A DNA stretch of 64,000 bases from Lolium rigidum (taxonomy: Eukaryota > Streptophyta > Magnoliopsida > Poales > Poaceae): assembly GCF_022539505.1 (NCBI RefSeq), contig NW_025899960.1, positions 186,001 to 250,000 of the forward strand. The letters are read 5' to 3'. Both the position numbers and the translations under genes were made by a program. This document shows positions 1 to 12,200 of this stretch, piece after piece; the stretch's first letter is position 1; every line of letters begins with the position of its first letter. The notes beneath the pieces are model-generated. The model saw only the letters and a list, made by a program, of their open reading frames with translations. It did no database searches and was not told the DNA's origin.

Positions 1-382
1 TGGAGAGACACCTCTAGTGAACTGTGGACCCCGGTCCATTCTTTTACATCTGAATACATTCTACTGCTTTTACTGTTCTTTGCAAACAAACACCATCTTC
101 CACTCGATACGTTTAATCCTTTGTTTTCAGCAAGCCGGTGAGATTGACAACCTCAGCTGTTACGTTGGGGCAAAGTACTTTGATTGTGTTGTGCAGGTTC
201 CACGTTGGCGCCGGTTTCACCGGTGTTGCGCCGCACTACACTCCTCCACCAACAACCTTCACGTGCTTCTTGGCTCCTACTGGTTCGATAACCTTGGTTT
301 CTTTCTGAGGGAAAACTTACTGCTGTGCGCATCACACCTTCCTCTTGGGGTTCCCAACGGACGTGTACATCTACGCGCATCA
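1..382 (+). repeat. A1 5' LTR (3' part only)
   Basis: The segment ends in CGCATCA and is followed 13 bp later by a PBS. It matches the joined sequence 15642-15656 plus 22468-22835, the end of the A1 3' LTR, with few differences, several of them at CTG sites. The first ~1.2 kb of this LTR lies left of the window. Confidence 0.9.
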
Positions 383-395
383 AGCATATTTTTTC

Positions 396-413
396 TGGCG
401 CCATTGCCGGGGA
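396..413 (+). other. A1 primer binding site, tRNA-Asp type
   Basis: TGGCGCCATTGCCGGGGA is complementary, with one mismatch, to the 3' end of plant tRNA-Asp. Minus-strand DNA synthesis would start here. It lies 13 bp after the LTR end, a spacing shared by the A, B and C elements in this window. Confidence 0.85.
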
Positions 414-633
414 GATCAAGACATGCTGCAAGGGGAGTCTCCACTTCCAATCTCTTTACTTTGTTTTTGTCTTGCTTTATTTTATTTACTACTTTGTTTG
501 CTGCACTTAAACAAAACACACAAAAATTAGTTGCTAGCTTTACTTTATTTACTGTCTTGTTCTCTATATCAAAAACACAAAAAAATTAGTTACTTGTCTT
601 TACTTTATTTGCCTAGTTTACTTTACTACTAAA

Positions 634-1363
634 ATGAGTAATCCTGAAGTTGAAGTTCGTTCTTTTAAGCAACAAGGTGGAGAAAGTTTTAAAGATGCTT
701 GGTACAGAATTAGTAATGCTAATCATAGGTGCATTAAGAAACACTCCACTACTATCCTTCTTAGGAACTTTTATGTTGGTTTATCTAGTTGGAATAGGTA
801 TGTTCTTGATACTCTTTCGGGAGGTAATTTCCTAGGTACTCCTGCTTTAGAAGCTAGGCTGCATCATTGAGAGTCTAGTTGGAATACGACCTGTTAATGA
901 AGTTAAAATTGAAATCTCTCTTGAGGATGTTATGAAAAAATTGGAAACCATAGAGAAAAATTTTCCAAGTGTTGAAACTAAATTGGGAATGCTACTTGAT
1001 AAAACTAATGAACTTGATAAGTCCTTAGGAGGAATTGATGAAAGAATTAGTGTCCTAGGAATTTGTGTTGTCCAGGATAATCAAACCAATAGGATTGATG
1101 AACTTGAAAAAGCTATGGGAACCTTGCGTTCAACCTTTTCTTCTCTCAAGTATAAGGAGAAAGCTTATGTGGGTAAAGAGCAAAAATTCATGTATGCCTC
1201 TAAGGTGCCTAAACAAAAGAATTATTATAGGCCTAAAACTTCTAAAACCCCTAGCACCACCATAGAAAATTTAGATAATGGAGCACCTAAAGTACCCTCT
1301 ACAACAAGTTGTGTTTGCAAGAAAAACTATGATGTTGATGCTCCATCTCTTGATGTTACTTGA
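634..1363 (+). pseudogene. gag: A1 truncated gag-like ORF with coiled-coil tail
   Basis: Translation from ATG 634 gives a protein resembling the C-terminal half of a plant retrotransposon gag domain (pattern AWYRIS...FYVGL...YVLDTLSGG). The N-terminal half found in A2 and B is missing. The frame breaks near 860 and resumes at 932 with a heptad-rich stretch (about residues 1-70 of the second part) and a Lys-rich tail ending at a TGA at 1361-1363. There is no CCHC zinc knuckle and no protease. It probably binds or packages element RNA if it is expressed at all. The gag-only content is typical of large non-autonomous derivatives. The single break may be real or may reflect sequence error. Confidence 0.7.
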
Positions 1364-3949
1364 TTTGCACTTTCTGCGCCTAGCTGAAAGGCGTTAAAGA
1401 AAAGCACTTCTTGGGAGATAACCCATGTTTTATTTTATTTACTGTATTGTTGAGTCTTGGAAGTTGTTTACTACTGTAGCAACCTCTCCTTATCATGTTT
1501 TTGTGCCAAGTAAAGTTTTTATGCTAAAGTTGATGCTATATTTGGGATCGCTGCGCAGAAACAGCATTGCTGTATGTCACGAATTCTCGCAGAAGTCTCT
1601 GTAAAAAAATCGAAAAATCTGCAAATTTACGAGCATGATCCTCAGATATGTACGCAACTTTCATTAGTTTTGAGTTTTTCCATTTGAGCAAGTTAAGTGC
1701 CCCTTCCAGATGCATCTTTACAGACTGTTCTGTTTTTGATAGATTCTGTCTTTTATTTCGCATTGCCGCTTTTGCTACGTTGAATGAGTTTCTTTGTTCC
1801 ATTAACTTTAAGAAGCTTTGTGCAATGTCCAGAAGTGTTAAGAATGATTGTGTCACCTCTGAATATGTGAATTTTTTGGTTATGCACTAACCCTCTAATG
1901 AATTTGCTTGAAGTTTGTGTGAAGAAAGTTTTCAAGGGTCAAGAGAAGAGGATGATATACTATGATCAAGAAGAGTGAAAGGTCTAAGCTTGGGGATGCC
2001 CCGGTGGTTCATCCCTGCATATTTTAAGAAGACTCAAGCGTCTAAGCTTGGGGATGCCCAAGTCATCCCCTTCTTCATCGACAACATTATCAGGTCACTT
2101 CTAGTGAAACTATATTTTTATTCCGTCACATTCTTATGTTCTTTACTTGGAGCGTCGGTTTGTTTTTATTTTTGTTTTGTTTTGAATAAAGTTGGATCCC
2201 GCCATTCTTATATTGGAGATATTACGCTCCGCTTTTTCTTATGGAACACTTGTGTTCTTAATTGTGCTTTAATGTTCATGGCGAAGTCTGAAATTGCTTC
2301 GTTAAATTGCTATTTGGTTCGAATCGGAAAATGCTGCATATGGTTTGGCAACTTGGCAATTGTTTGAGCTCTCATAGATCATGTTTAAGCTCTTGCATCA
2401 TGTAGTTTAATCTATTGATGAAGAACTACCGTAGAGCTTGTTTAATTTGGTTTGCATGATTGTTCTCTCTAAGTCTAGATACTTTCGGGTAAAGTGTTTG
2501 AACAACAAGGAAGACAGTGTAGAGCCTTATAATGCTTGCAATATGTTCTTGTGTGAGTTTTGCTGTACCTGTTCATACTTGTGTTTGCTTCAAACAACCT
2601 TGCTAGCCCAAACTTTGTACTGAGAGGAAATGCTTCTCGTGCATCCAAACACCTTGAGCCAAACTCCATGCCATTTGTGTCCACCATATCTACCTACTAT
2701 GTGGTATTTTTCTGCCATTCCAAAGTAAATTACTTGAGTGCTACCTTTAAAATTTCATTCCTTTACCTCTACAATATATAGCTCATGGGACGAATAGCTT
2801 AAAAACTATTGTGGTGATGAATATGTAGTTATGTGTCTTAATTCTTATAAGTTGCTTGTTGAGCGGTAACCATGTTTTCTCGGGGACGCCATCAACTTTA
2901 TCTTTGTTGGATATCATGTGAGATGCTATGCATGCTCGTCTTGTCTGAAGTAAGTGGACTTCACGATCAAATGGTTTGAGTATGCATATGTTAGAGAAGA
3001 ACATTGGGCCGCTAACTAAAGCCATGTATATGGGTGGAAGTTTCAGTTTGGACATACAACCTCAATCTCTTATGAGAATATTAACTGTTGTTGAATGCTT
3101 AAGCATTAAAAAAGAGGAGTCCATTATCTATTGTCTATGTTGTCCCGGTATGGATGTCTAAGTTGAGAATAATCAAAAGCGAGAAATCCAATGCGTGCTT
3201 TCTCCTTAGACCTTTGTATAGGCGGCATAGAGGTACCCCTTTGTGACACTTGGTTGAAACATATGTTATGCGATGAGAATCCGTGTTTCCGAGATAAGTA
3301 GGACAAGGTGCGAGCACTATTAGTACTCTATGCATGAGACATGCAACTTGTAGGAAGTATTATGCATAGCACATATGAATTATTACTACCGTTGACAAAA
3401 TTGTTTCTATGTTTTCAAAACAAAAAGCTCTAGCACAAAAATAGTAATCCATGCTTCCGTCTGCGAAGGGCCATTCTTTTACTTTATTGTTGAGTCAGTT
3501 TACCTACTTCTTTCTATCTTAGAAGCAAACACTTGTGTTAACTGTGTGCATTGATTCTTACATGTTTACTTATTGCACTTGTTATATTACTTTATGTTGA
3601 CAAATATCCATGAGATATACATGTTACAAGTTGAAAGCAATCGCTGAAACTTAATCATCCTTTGTGTTGCTTCAATGCATTCTACTTAGAATTTATTGCT
3701 TATGAGTTAGCTCTTATGCAAGTCTTATTGATACTTGTTTGAAAGTACTATTCATGAAAAGTTTTGCTATATGATTCATTTGTTTAGTCATTATCTTTGT
3801 TAGCAATCTTTTGTTCAGATCACTCCATTCATCTCATATGCTTTACAATAATGTTGATCAAGATTATGTTGGTAGCATGTCACTTCAGAAATTATTTGTG
3901 TTATCGTTTACCTACTCGAGGACGAGTAGGAACTAAGCTTGGGGATGCT
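1364..3949 (+). other. A1 long 3' noncoding region with internal PPT-like copies
   Basis: No sense-strand gene is visible. The region is collinear with A2 18298-20868 and with much of A3 47449-49855. It begins with a conserved stretch around the gag stop. It carries two PPT-like strings (CTAAGCTTGGGGATGCC) at 1984-2000 and 2042-2058 and ends with the terminal PPT at 3933-3949. A minus-strand ORF (1536-1856) is preserved at the same place in A2 and A3; whether it is used is unknown. Confidence 0.75.
3933..3949 (+). other. A1 terminal polypurine tract
   Basis: CTAAGCTTGGGGATGCT directly precedes the 3' LTR start TGATACGTC at 3950. This is the expected position of the plus-strand primer. The same string occurs twice more inside the element. 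Confidence 0.8.
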
Positions 3950-5134
3950 TGATACGTCGCAAACGTACCTATAATTTCTTATGTTCCATGCTACTTTTAT
4001 TACAATACTTGAATGTTTTATACATACTTTACAACATTATTATACATTTTCCGGCACTAACCTATTAACAAGATGCCGAAGTGCCAGTTGCTGTTTTCTG
4101 CTGTTTTTGGTTTCAGAAATATATCCTAGTAAGGAAATATTCTCGGAATTGGACGAAATCAACGCCCAGGGCCTATTTTTACACGAAGCTTCCAGAAGAC
4201 CGAAAGGGAGACGAAGTGGGGCCACGAGGTGGCCACACCCCAGGGCGGCGCGGCCCAGGCCCTGGCCGCGCGGCCCTAGTGTGTGGGCCCCTCGCGTCGC
4301 CCCCTGACCTACCCTTCTGCCTACTTAAAGCCTCTGTCGCGAAACTACCTGTACCGAGAGCCACGATACGGAAAACCTTCCAGAGACGCCGCCATCGCGA
4401 ATCCCATCTCGGGGGATTCAGGAGATCGCCTCCGGCACCCTGCCGGAGAGGGGAATCATCACCGGAGGGGCTCTACATCATCATGCCCGCCTCCGGATTG
4501 ATGCATGAGTAGTTCATCCTTGGACTATGGGTCCATAGCAGTAGCTAGATGGTTGTCTTCTCCGCTTGTGCTTTCATTGTTATAGATCTTGTGAGCTGCC
4601 TAACATGATCAAGATCATCTATTTGTAATGCTACATGTTGTGTTTGGCGAGATCCGATGAATAGAGAATATTATGTTAAGTTGAGTATCAATCTATAATA
4701 TATGTGTTGTTTATGTTCTTGCATGCTCTCCGTTGCTAGTAGAGGCTCTGGCCAAGTTGATACTTGTAACTCCAAGAGGGAGTAATTATGCTCGATAGTG
4801 GGTTCATGCCTCCATTTAATCTGGGACAGTGACAGAAAGTTCTAAGGTTGTGGATGTGCTCTTGCTACTAGGGATAAAACATTGATGCTTTATCTAAGGA
4901 TATTTGTGTTGATTACATTACGCACCATACTTAATGCAATTATCTGTTGTTTACAACTTAATACCGGAAGGGGTTCGGATGATAACCTGAAGGTGGATTA
5001 TTTAGGCATAGATGCATGCTGGATAGCGGTCTATGTACTTTGTCGTAATGTCCTGATTAAATCACTTAGTAATCATCGTTGATATGTATTGAATCTTTAT
5101 TTGTCAATTGCTCGCCTGTAATTTGTTCACCCAG
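3950..5134 (+). repeat. A1 3' LTR, first part
   Basis: It starts TGATACGTC after the PPT and aligns with the A2 LTRs over its length. It contains a GC-rich imperfect palindrome near 4230-4290 and a TATA-like CTACTTAAAG near 4320, the probable U3 promoter. It is interrupted at 5134 by B1; the 5 bp before B1 (CCCAG, 5130-5134) recur after B1 at 15622-15626. Confidence 0.9.
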
Positions 5135-6651
5135 TGATGACCCACAAGTATAGGGGGTGTATCGTAGTACTTTCGATAAATAAGAGTGTCGAACCCAACG
5201 AGGAGCAGAAGGTGTTGACAAGCAGTTTCGATGAAGGATTCACCGTAAATGCTCACAGACAAGTATTCAGGGGGTTTTGATATTGCAGATAAATAAAGTA
5301 CGAGTAAGTAAAATGCGAGAGAAATAATTGCAGCGAGTGGCCCAATCCTTTTTAGCACAAAGGACAAGCCGGTTTGTTTACTTATAATGACCAAACGTTC
5401 CTGAGGACACATGGGGATTTTAGTCTAGTGCTTTCGCTACATACAGACTGATTAATCTTCATTGTTTTGATAAGTGTTGTGTGGGTGAACCTATGCTAAT
5501 GCACCGCCCTTCCTAGGACTAATACATACTTGTGATTATACCCCTTGCAAGCATCCGCAACTACAAGAAAGTAATTAAGATAAATCTAACCACGACCTTA
5601 AACTCGAGATCCTGCGATCCCTCCCGCATCGATATACTAACGGGGGCTTAGGTTTCGTCACTCCGGCAACCCCGCAATTAGCAACCGAATACAAGATGCA
5701 CTCCCCTAGGCCCATAAATGGTGAAGTGTCGTGTAGTCGACGTTCACACGACACCACTAGAAGAATGACACCACAACTTAAATATCATAACATTGAATAT
5801 TACTCAACCATAATTCACTACTAGCATTTAGACTTCACCCATGTCCTCAAGAACTAAACGAACTACTCACGAGACATCATATGGAATACAATCAGAGGTG
5901 ATATGATGATGAATAACAATCTGAACATAAACCTTGGTTCAATGGTTTCACTCAATAGCATCTACAACAAGTATAGAATAACACCGGGAGAGTTTCCCCT
6001 ATCAAACAATCAAGATTTAACCCGAATTGCTACAGCGATGACGAGGTGCAGCGGTGGTGATGGCGGTGTAGATGGTGGAGATGATGATGATGATGATGAT
6101 GGAGATGATGTCCCGCTCGATGACGATGGCGATGGCGTCGATTTCCCCCTCCGGGAGGGAATTTCCCCGGCGGATTCCTGCCCGCCGGAGAGCTCTTTTC
6201 TCTCTGGTGTTCTCCGCCCCGCGAGGCGGCTGTAACCCTTCGTGAGGATCCCTCTCCGGCTTAGGTTTTCGGGACGAAGGAGTACGCGAAGAAAAGGAGG
6301 CGAAAAGGGTCGTGGGCCCCCTGAGCATAGGGTGGCGCGGCCAGGCCTTGGGCCGCGCCGCCCTATGGTCCGGGCCCACAGTGGCCCCTCTCTTCTTCCC
6401 CTTCCGGCTCCCTCCGTCATCCGGAAAAATAGGAATTTACGTGAAATTCCCTTCCACAGCTTGATCTTCCGAAATATTGCGTTCGACGGTGCTTTTTCCA
6501 GCAGAATCCCGGCTCCGGTGCTTGATCCTCCAATGATGATGAAACATGCAAAATAGATGAAATAACATAAGTATTGTGTCCCAATATGAAATATATCAAT
6601 GAATAACAGACAAATTATGATACAAAATAGTGATGCAAATTGGACGTATCA
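5135..6651 (-). repeat. B1 3' LTR
   Basis: Its boundaries on the plus strand are TGATGACCC at 5135 and GTATCA at 6651. It contains a GAT-repeat microsatellite at about 6077-6106 (one unit longer than in the partner LTR) and a GC palindrome near 6313-6375. The partner LTR is 14111-15621. Confidence 0.93.
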
Positions 6652-6671
6652 ACTCCCCCAAGCTTAGACCT
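6652..6671 (-). other. B1 terminal polypurine tract
   Basis: On the minus strand the sequence reads AGGTCTAAGCTTGGGGGAGT immediately before the LTR start TGATACGTCC. Purine-rich and correctly placed to prime plus-strand DNA. Confidence 0.8.
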
Positions 6672-7350
6672 CGCTTGTCCCCAAGCGAAACTGAGCTCGA
6701 TAAACAAGACCACATGTTTATGGAGTGAAGAGTCGATAAATAAAATACGGACAAGAAGCATCATATTCATTCACACAAGACATTCTAGTAAACAACTTCC
6801 TCATATAACTCATCCCGAAATAAGTAAAGAGAAATCACAAGTAAAGGTGCATAAGAAATCATAATTAGTGATGGCAAACTTTGTTCTTGGTCAGAGAACT
6901 ACTAACAGATTGTACTTCTAAGCAAAGCTTTCATATTAGAATTTATAGCTGAGCCTTCATATTTAAGCATGACAATCTCTTCATAATCATTGAATACTTC
7001 AAAGTCATATTCATTCGGACAAAATTGGTACTTGAACAAGAAAGTATAAAAGACATGATCAAGCTGAATCATAGCATAAATGATTGGTTCACAACAACTC
7101 AATTGCTTGCTTGAGATAGAGAGAAATAGGTTTACTCGACTCAACATAAAAGTAAAAGATAGGCCCTTCGCAGAGGAAGCAGGGATTAAATCATGTGCTA
7201 GAGCTTTTCAAGTTTTGAAATCATATAAAGAGCATAAAAGTAAGATTTTGAGCGGTGTTTGTTGTTGTCAACGAATGGTAGCGGGCACTCTAACCCCCTT
7301 GCCAGACAAACTCTCAAAGAGCGGCTCCCATTTTATTTTTATTTTTGGGT

Positions 7351-7437
7351 GGCACTCCTTCCAACCTTTCTTTCACAAACCATGGCTAACCGAATCCTCG
7401 GGTGCCTGCCAACAATCTCATACCATGAAGGAGTGCC
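7351..7437. repeat. Foldback unit 2 in B1
   Basis: An 87-bp unit bounded by GGCACTCCTTC and its exact reverse complement GAAGGAGTGCC. The middle resembles that of the neighbouring unit 7462-7550. The same unit occurs in A3 at 49113-49200. Confidence 0.8.
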
Positions 7438-7461
7438 TTTTTATTTTAGTTTTATTATGTT

Positions 7462-7550
7462 GACACTCCTCCCCACCTTTGCTTTCTCAAGCCATGGCTA
7501 ACCGAATCCTTCGGGTGCCGTCCAACAATCACAAACCATGGAGGAGTGTC
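7462..7550. repeat. Foldback unit 1 in B1
   Basis: An 89-bp unit bounded by GACACTCCTCC and GGAGGAGTGTC. Compared with unit 2, two arm positions differ and both arms changed together, so pairing is kept. Homologues are 49000-49088 (A3) and 54247-54334 (B3). Confidence 0.8.
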
Positions 7551-8422
7551 TATTTTGATTAATTAATTTGGGACTGGGAATCCCGTTGCCAGCTCTTATT
7601 GCAAAGTTATCGGATAAGCGGATGTGCCGCTAGTCCATTGGTGAAAGTTGCCCAATAAGATTGAAAGATAAAACACCACATACTTCCTCATGAGCTATTA
7701 AACATTGACACAAATAAGGAGTAGTATAGTTTGAATTATTTAAAGGTAGCACATGAAGTATTTACTTGGAATGGCGAGAAAATACCATGTAGTAGGTAGG
7801 TATGGTGGACACAAATGGCATAGGTTTAGTCTAAGGTTATGGATGTATGAGAAGCATTCCCTCTCGATACAGGTCTTTGGCTAGCAAGGTTTGATAGCAA
7901 GCATAAAGGTTGGGGGAAACAAACAAATATACATATGATAGAAACAATCATGCATCTTTCTCAAAAGCACAAGCAATTTTAACCTCAGAATACTAAGCAT
8001 AGAGATAATAGAGTAATGTATCTAAGTGTATTTCTCTCTTCTAATTAAACATCGGGGTGTTGTTGCTATTGACCAATGCTAAGTTTGCCAAAACCAAATA
8101 GATTTACTTAATGCTCCCAAAGTGATATCAATACTCATATCAAGAGTAATCATATAATGGAGATTGCAAACTAAAATAAGGTGTGCAAAAAGTAAATGAT
8201 AAGACTTCTCATTAATATTCCATAACGATAACTCACACCAACGGATACATAGATAACTAACTAAGAGAGATACTTCCACATCGCATACTATTCCATATAA
8301 TAACTTCCCTACTCATGATATGACACTACTTGATAGTAAAAGATAAAGGTAATGATGATGTGATACCGCGGCACTCCCCCAAGCTTGGAACAAACCAAGG
8401 GGATGCCAATACCGATGATGAA

Positions 8423-8925
8423 TTACTCCTTCGGTGATGATGGTGAATCTTTGTCGTCATCAGACTTCCATGGAAGAGGCCCTCCATCAACAAAAGACAT
8501 CTTGGTCTCCGGGAACTCGAAACTAGCGAGCATGACTTATGCGCTTGAATCTGTTTTCATACTCACGAGTTTTGGTTATGAACATCATAGAGTTGAGCTT
8601 GGAGTTTGTTGGTGGTGTCGTGAAGTGAGAAGATATCGTCCCACAGCTTTGCAGTCTCCTTCTTGTGCCCATCAATGAGTTCAGACACAATCTTGTGAAA
8701 GATATCCACTTCACGCTCAGCCATCTTCTTGTAGATGAAAACCTCTTGTTCCAATTTCTCCATCCTGTCTTCTAAACTCCCTTCTCCCTTAGGACCCTGG
8801 ACATCTTTGATCTGCAACTCTCCATCCACGAGCTGCAACTCTTTGGGATGCATCTTCAGCTCGTTCATGTACGGGTTGACGACGTCCTCAAAGAAACTGT
8901 CCTTCTGAGTTCCCGACGAGGACAT
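8423..8925 (-). CDS. B1 ORF3, coiled-coil accessory protein
   Basis: The ATG at 8925 follows a promoter-like segment. The frame encodes an acidic/basic helical protein with a long heptad-rich middle (about residues 45-120) and a Ser/Pro/Lys/Glu end before the TAA at 8425-8423. No signal peptide, membrane segment or known enzyme motif is seen. As read, the frame stops early at 8565-8563. Two single-base changes, at about 8566 and 8527, both lie where B3-type sequence would have a CTG/CAG string, so the break is probably technical. Its place after pol matches the extra ORF of Athila-like elements, but the sequence is unrelated to the B3 ORF3 between shared flanks. Function unknown. Confidence 0.6.
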
Positions 8926-9265
8926 GGTGGATCTAGATCCGAAGCAAATCCTGGCAGAAAACAGCTCGAAACAAAACACGACGAGAAAACGATATTACGG
9001 ACCTCCAGGGGTCCGGGGGATTATATAACAAATATTTTTACGACAAAAGGAAGGTTCCAGATCGAACCAGAGTCGGAAAGGGGCGACGAGGCGGCCAGAC
9101 CATAGGTCGGCGCGGGCCCAGGTCAGGCCGCGCCGGCCTATGGTGGCACGCCCTCGCGCGTCTTTTCCACTCAGTTTCGATTCCGTAATTTTTCATATTT
9201 TCCAAAAACAGCAGAAATAATGTTCGGAAAGGTAAACGCGGACTTTTTATTACCTATACTGTTAC
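8926..9265 (-). promoter_or_regulatory. B1 internal promoter-like cassette for ORF3
   Basis: Between the pol stop and the ORF3 start, in element sense: a GC-rich imperfect palindrome (9100-9143, arms ending CCATAGG/CCTATGG), then a TATATAA box (near 9021-9028), then a possible splice acceptor TTTCTGCCAG (about 8950) just before the ATG. The same order of palindrome then TATA is found in the LTRs. The B3 counterpart is 55758-56095. Promoter use is inference. Confidence 0.5.
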
Positions 9266-12200
9266 CTATTCAAAGTCCAGTTACGGCGGATCGTCAATTT
9301 GTCCTTTGATGAAGGCCTCCGGTGTTTCCACTTGAATAATATCAACATCAACATTATAAGAATCGCCCGAGATATAATGCTTGAGTCTTTGTCCATTCAC
9401 CACTTGTGTGGCATTGCCTTGGAGAGAGCTAATTTTAATTGCTCCTAAACGATACACCTCCTCAACAACATATGGTCCTTCCCACTTCGAGAGTAATTTC
9501 CCGCAAAGAATCCGAGACGAGACCGATACAATAGAACTTGATCTCCAACATTAAATTCTCTTTTGATGATCCTTCTATCATGCCATTTCTTAACTTTTTC
9601 TTTAAAGAGTTTAGCATTTTCATAAGCTTCACTTCTCCATTCATCTAGAGAACTTAATTGCAACAACCTCTTATTACCGGCTAATTTAGGGTCTTTATTT
9701 AATTCTCTAACAGCCCAATAAGCTTTGTGCTCTAGTTCTAGAGGTAAATGACAAGCTTTTCCATAAACCATTTTATAAGGTGACATTCCCATAGGATTTT
9801 TATAAGCAGTTCTATAAGCCCAAAGTGCTTCTTTCAATTTGCTAGGCCAATTCTTTCTAGATTTATTAACAGTCTTACCTAAGATAGCTTTAATCTCTCT
9901 ATTTGATAATTCTACTTGACCACTAGTTTGAGGATGATAAGCAGAAGCAATTCTATGATTAATACCATACTTAGCAAGAGTTTTTCTAAAACCTCCATGA
10001 ATAAAATGAGAACCTCCATCGGTCATAATATATCTAGGTACTCCAAATCTAGGAAATATAATATCTACAAGCATTTTTATAGAGGTCTCACCATCAGCAC
10101 TTTTTGTAGGTATAGCTTCTACCCATTTAGTAACATAATCAACAGCGACAAGTATATGAGTGTTACCGTCCGAAGAAGGGAAAGGACCCATGAAGTCGAA
10201 TCCCCAACAATCGAATGGTTCAATAACAAGAGTATAATTCATAGGCATTTCATTGCGTCTGGAGATATTACCAACTCTTTGACATTCATCACAGGATAAA
10301 ATAAATTTCCTTGCATCTTTGAAAAGTGTTGGCCAATAAAAACCTGATTGTAGAACTTTTTGCGCGGTTCTATCTCCAGCGTGATGTCCTCCATAAACAC
10401 TTCCATGACATTTATTCAATATCTCCTGTTGTTCATATTCAGGAACACATCTTCGCATAATACCATCCACTCCTTCTTTATATAAGTGTGGGTCATCCCA
10501 AAAATAATGCCTCAAGTCATAAAAGAATTTCCTCCTTTGCTTGAAGTCTGAAAAGGTTGGAGGCAAATACTTCGAAACAATAAAGTTAGCATAATCTGCA
10601 TACCAAGGGCTCTCTCGCGAGCTCACCTTTATTACAGCCAATTGTTCATTTGGAAAACTATCATTAACGGGAACGAGGATCATAAGCAATATTTTCCAAT
10701 CTAGACAAATTATCGGCAACAGGATTATCGAGCACCTTTCCTATCTATAATGTGTAAATCAAATTCTTGCAAAAGAAGTACCCATCTAATAAGCCTTGGC
10801 TTAGCATCTTTCTTTGTCATAAGGTATCTAATTGCGAGCATGATCAGTATGAATTGTAACTTTCGAATCAACAATATAGGGTCTAAACTTATCACAAGCA
10901 AAGACTACGACTAACAATTCCTTTTCGGTTGTAGCATAATTTCTTTGAGCAGACATCAAGAGTTTTACTAGCATAATGAATAACATTTAATTTTTTATCT
11001 ACCCGTTGTCCAAGAACAGCGCCTACAGTAAAATCACTAGCATCACACATAATTTCAAAAGGCAAATTCCAATCGGGCGGTTCGACTACGGGAGCGATTG
11101 TTAAGGCTTTCTTTAGAGTTTCAAAAGCTTCCTTACAATCATCATCAAAAACAAAAGGTACATCTTTTTGAAGAAGATTAGTAAGAGGCTTTGAAATTTT
11201 AGAGAAATCTTTAATAAATCTCCTATAAAACCCAAGCATGACCAAGAACACTACGAATACCTTTAACATCCCTTGGATAGGGCATCTTCTCAATTGCTTC
11301 AACTTTAGCTCTATCAACTTCAATACCTCTCTCGGAAATTTTATGTCCCAATACAATTCCTTCATTAACCATAAAGTGGCATTTCTCCCAATTAAGAACA
11401 AGGTTAGTTTCTTCACATCTCTGCAAAACTTTATCGAGGTTTCGCAAGCAATTATCAAAAGAATTCCCATAGACAGAAAAATCATCCATGAACACCTCTA
11501 CAATACTTTCGCAAAAACCATGAAAAATAGCAGGACATGCATCTTTGAAAAGTAGCAGGAGCATTACATAAACCAAAAGGCATACGCCTATAAGCATAAG
11601 TTCCATAAGGACAAGTAAAAGTGGTTTTCTCTTGATCTTTAGCTTTAACAGCAATTTGTGAAAACCCAGAATAACCGTCAAGGAAGCAAAAATGAGTATT
11701 TTTAGACAACCTCTCTAACATTTGATCAATAAAGGGTAAAGGGTAATGATCTTTCTTGGTAACTTTATTAACTTTTCGAAAATCAATGCACATTCTATAA
11801 CCTACAACTATTCTTTGAGGAATAAGCTCATCATTATCATTAGGCACAACGAGTCATTCCTCCTTTCTTAGGAACACAATGAACAGGACTAACCCATCTA
11901 CTATCGGCAATAGGATATATAATACCAGCTTCAAGGAGTTTTAATACCTCATTCCTTACCACCTCTTTCATCTTCGGAATTAGACGACGTTGATGTTCAA
12001 CAACGAGCTTTGCATCTTCTTCCATATTAATAGCATGTTGGCAAATAGAAGGAGAAATCCCTTTCAAATCATCAAGAGTATAGCCAATAGCTCCTCGGTG
12101 TTTCTTCAATATTTCCAATAACCTTTCTTCCTCAATTTACGAAAGCTTAGAACTAATAATAACAGGATATATTTTCTTATCATCAATATGAGCATATTTA

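Larger units (their letters stand above)
6672..8422 (-). other. B1 3' noncoding region with two foldbacks
   Basis: About 1.75 kb without a convincing ORF, collinear with B3 53501-55271 and partly shared with the A elements. It contains two adjacent foldback units (7351-7437 and 7462-7550), each with perfect 11-bp inverted ends. Near ORF3 it carries an extra PPT-like string at 8373-8386, 37 bp past the ORF3 stop. Confidence 0.75.

Noticed and set aside
153..589. Several overlapping ORFs of 60-190 codons within the A1 LTR end and leader
   Set aside because: They overlap the PBS and LTR, are mutually exclusive in frame, and have no gag or other recognisable features; expected by chance in LTR DNA.
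4179..4512. Overlapping Arg/Pro-rich ORFs in A LTRs near the GC palindrome
   Set aside because: Low-complexity translation of GC-rich LTR DNA, open in several frames on both strands.
6010..6420. ORFs rich in Ser, Asp, Arg or Pro in the B LTRs (also near 15000, 51500, 52900 and 61900)
   Set aside because: They are translations of the GAT microsatellite and GC palindrome of the LTR, present in all B LTRs; no separate gene is implied.
9916..10299. Plus-strand ORF opposite B1 integrase (also 56786-57004 opposite B3)
   Set aside because: Shadow of the conserved integrase gene; no start context or independent conservation.
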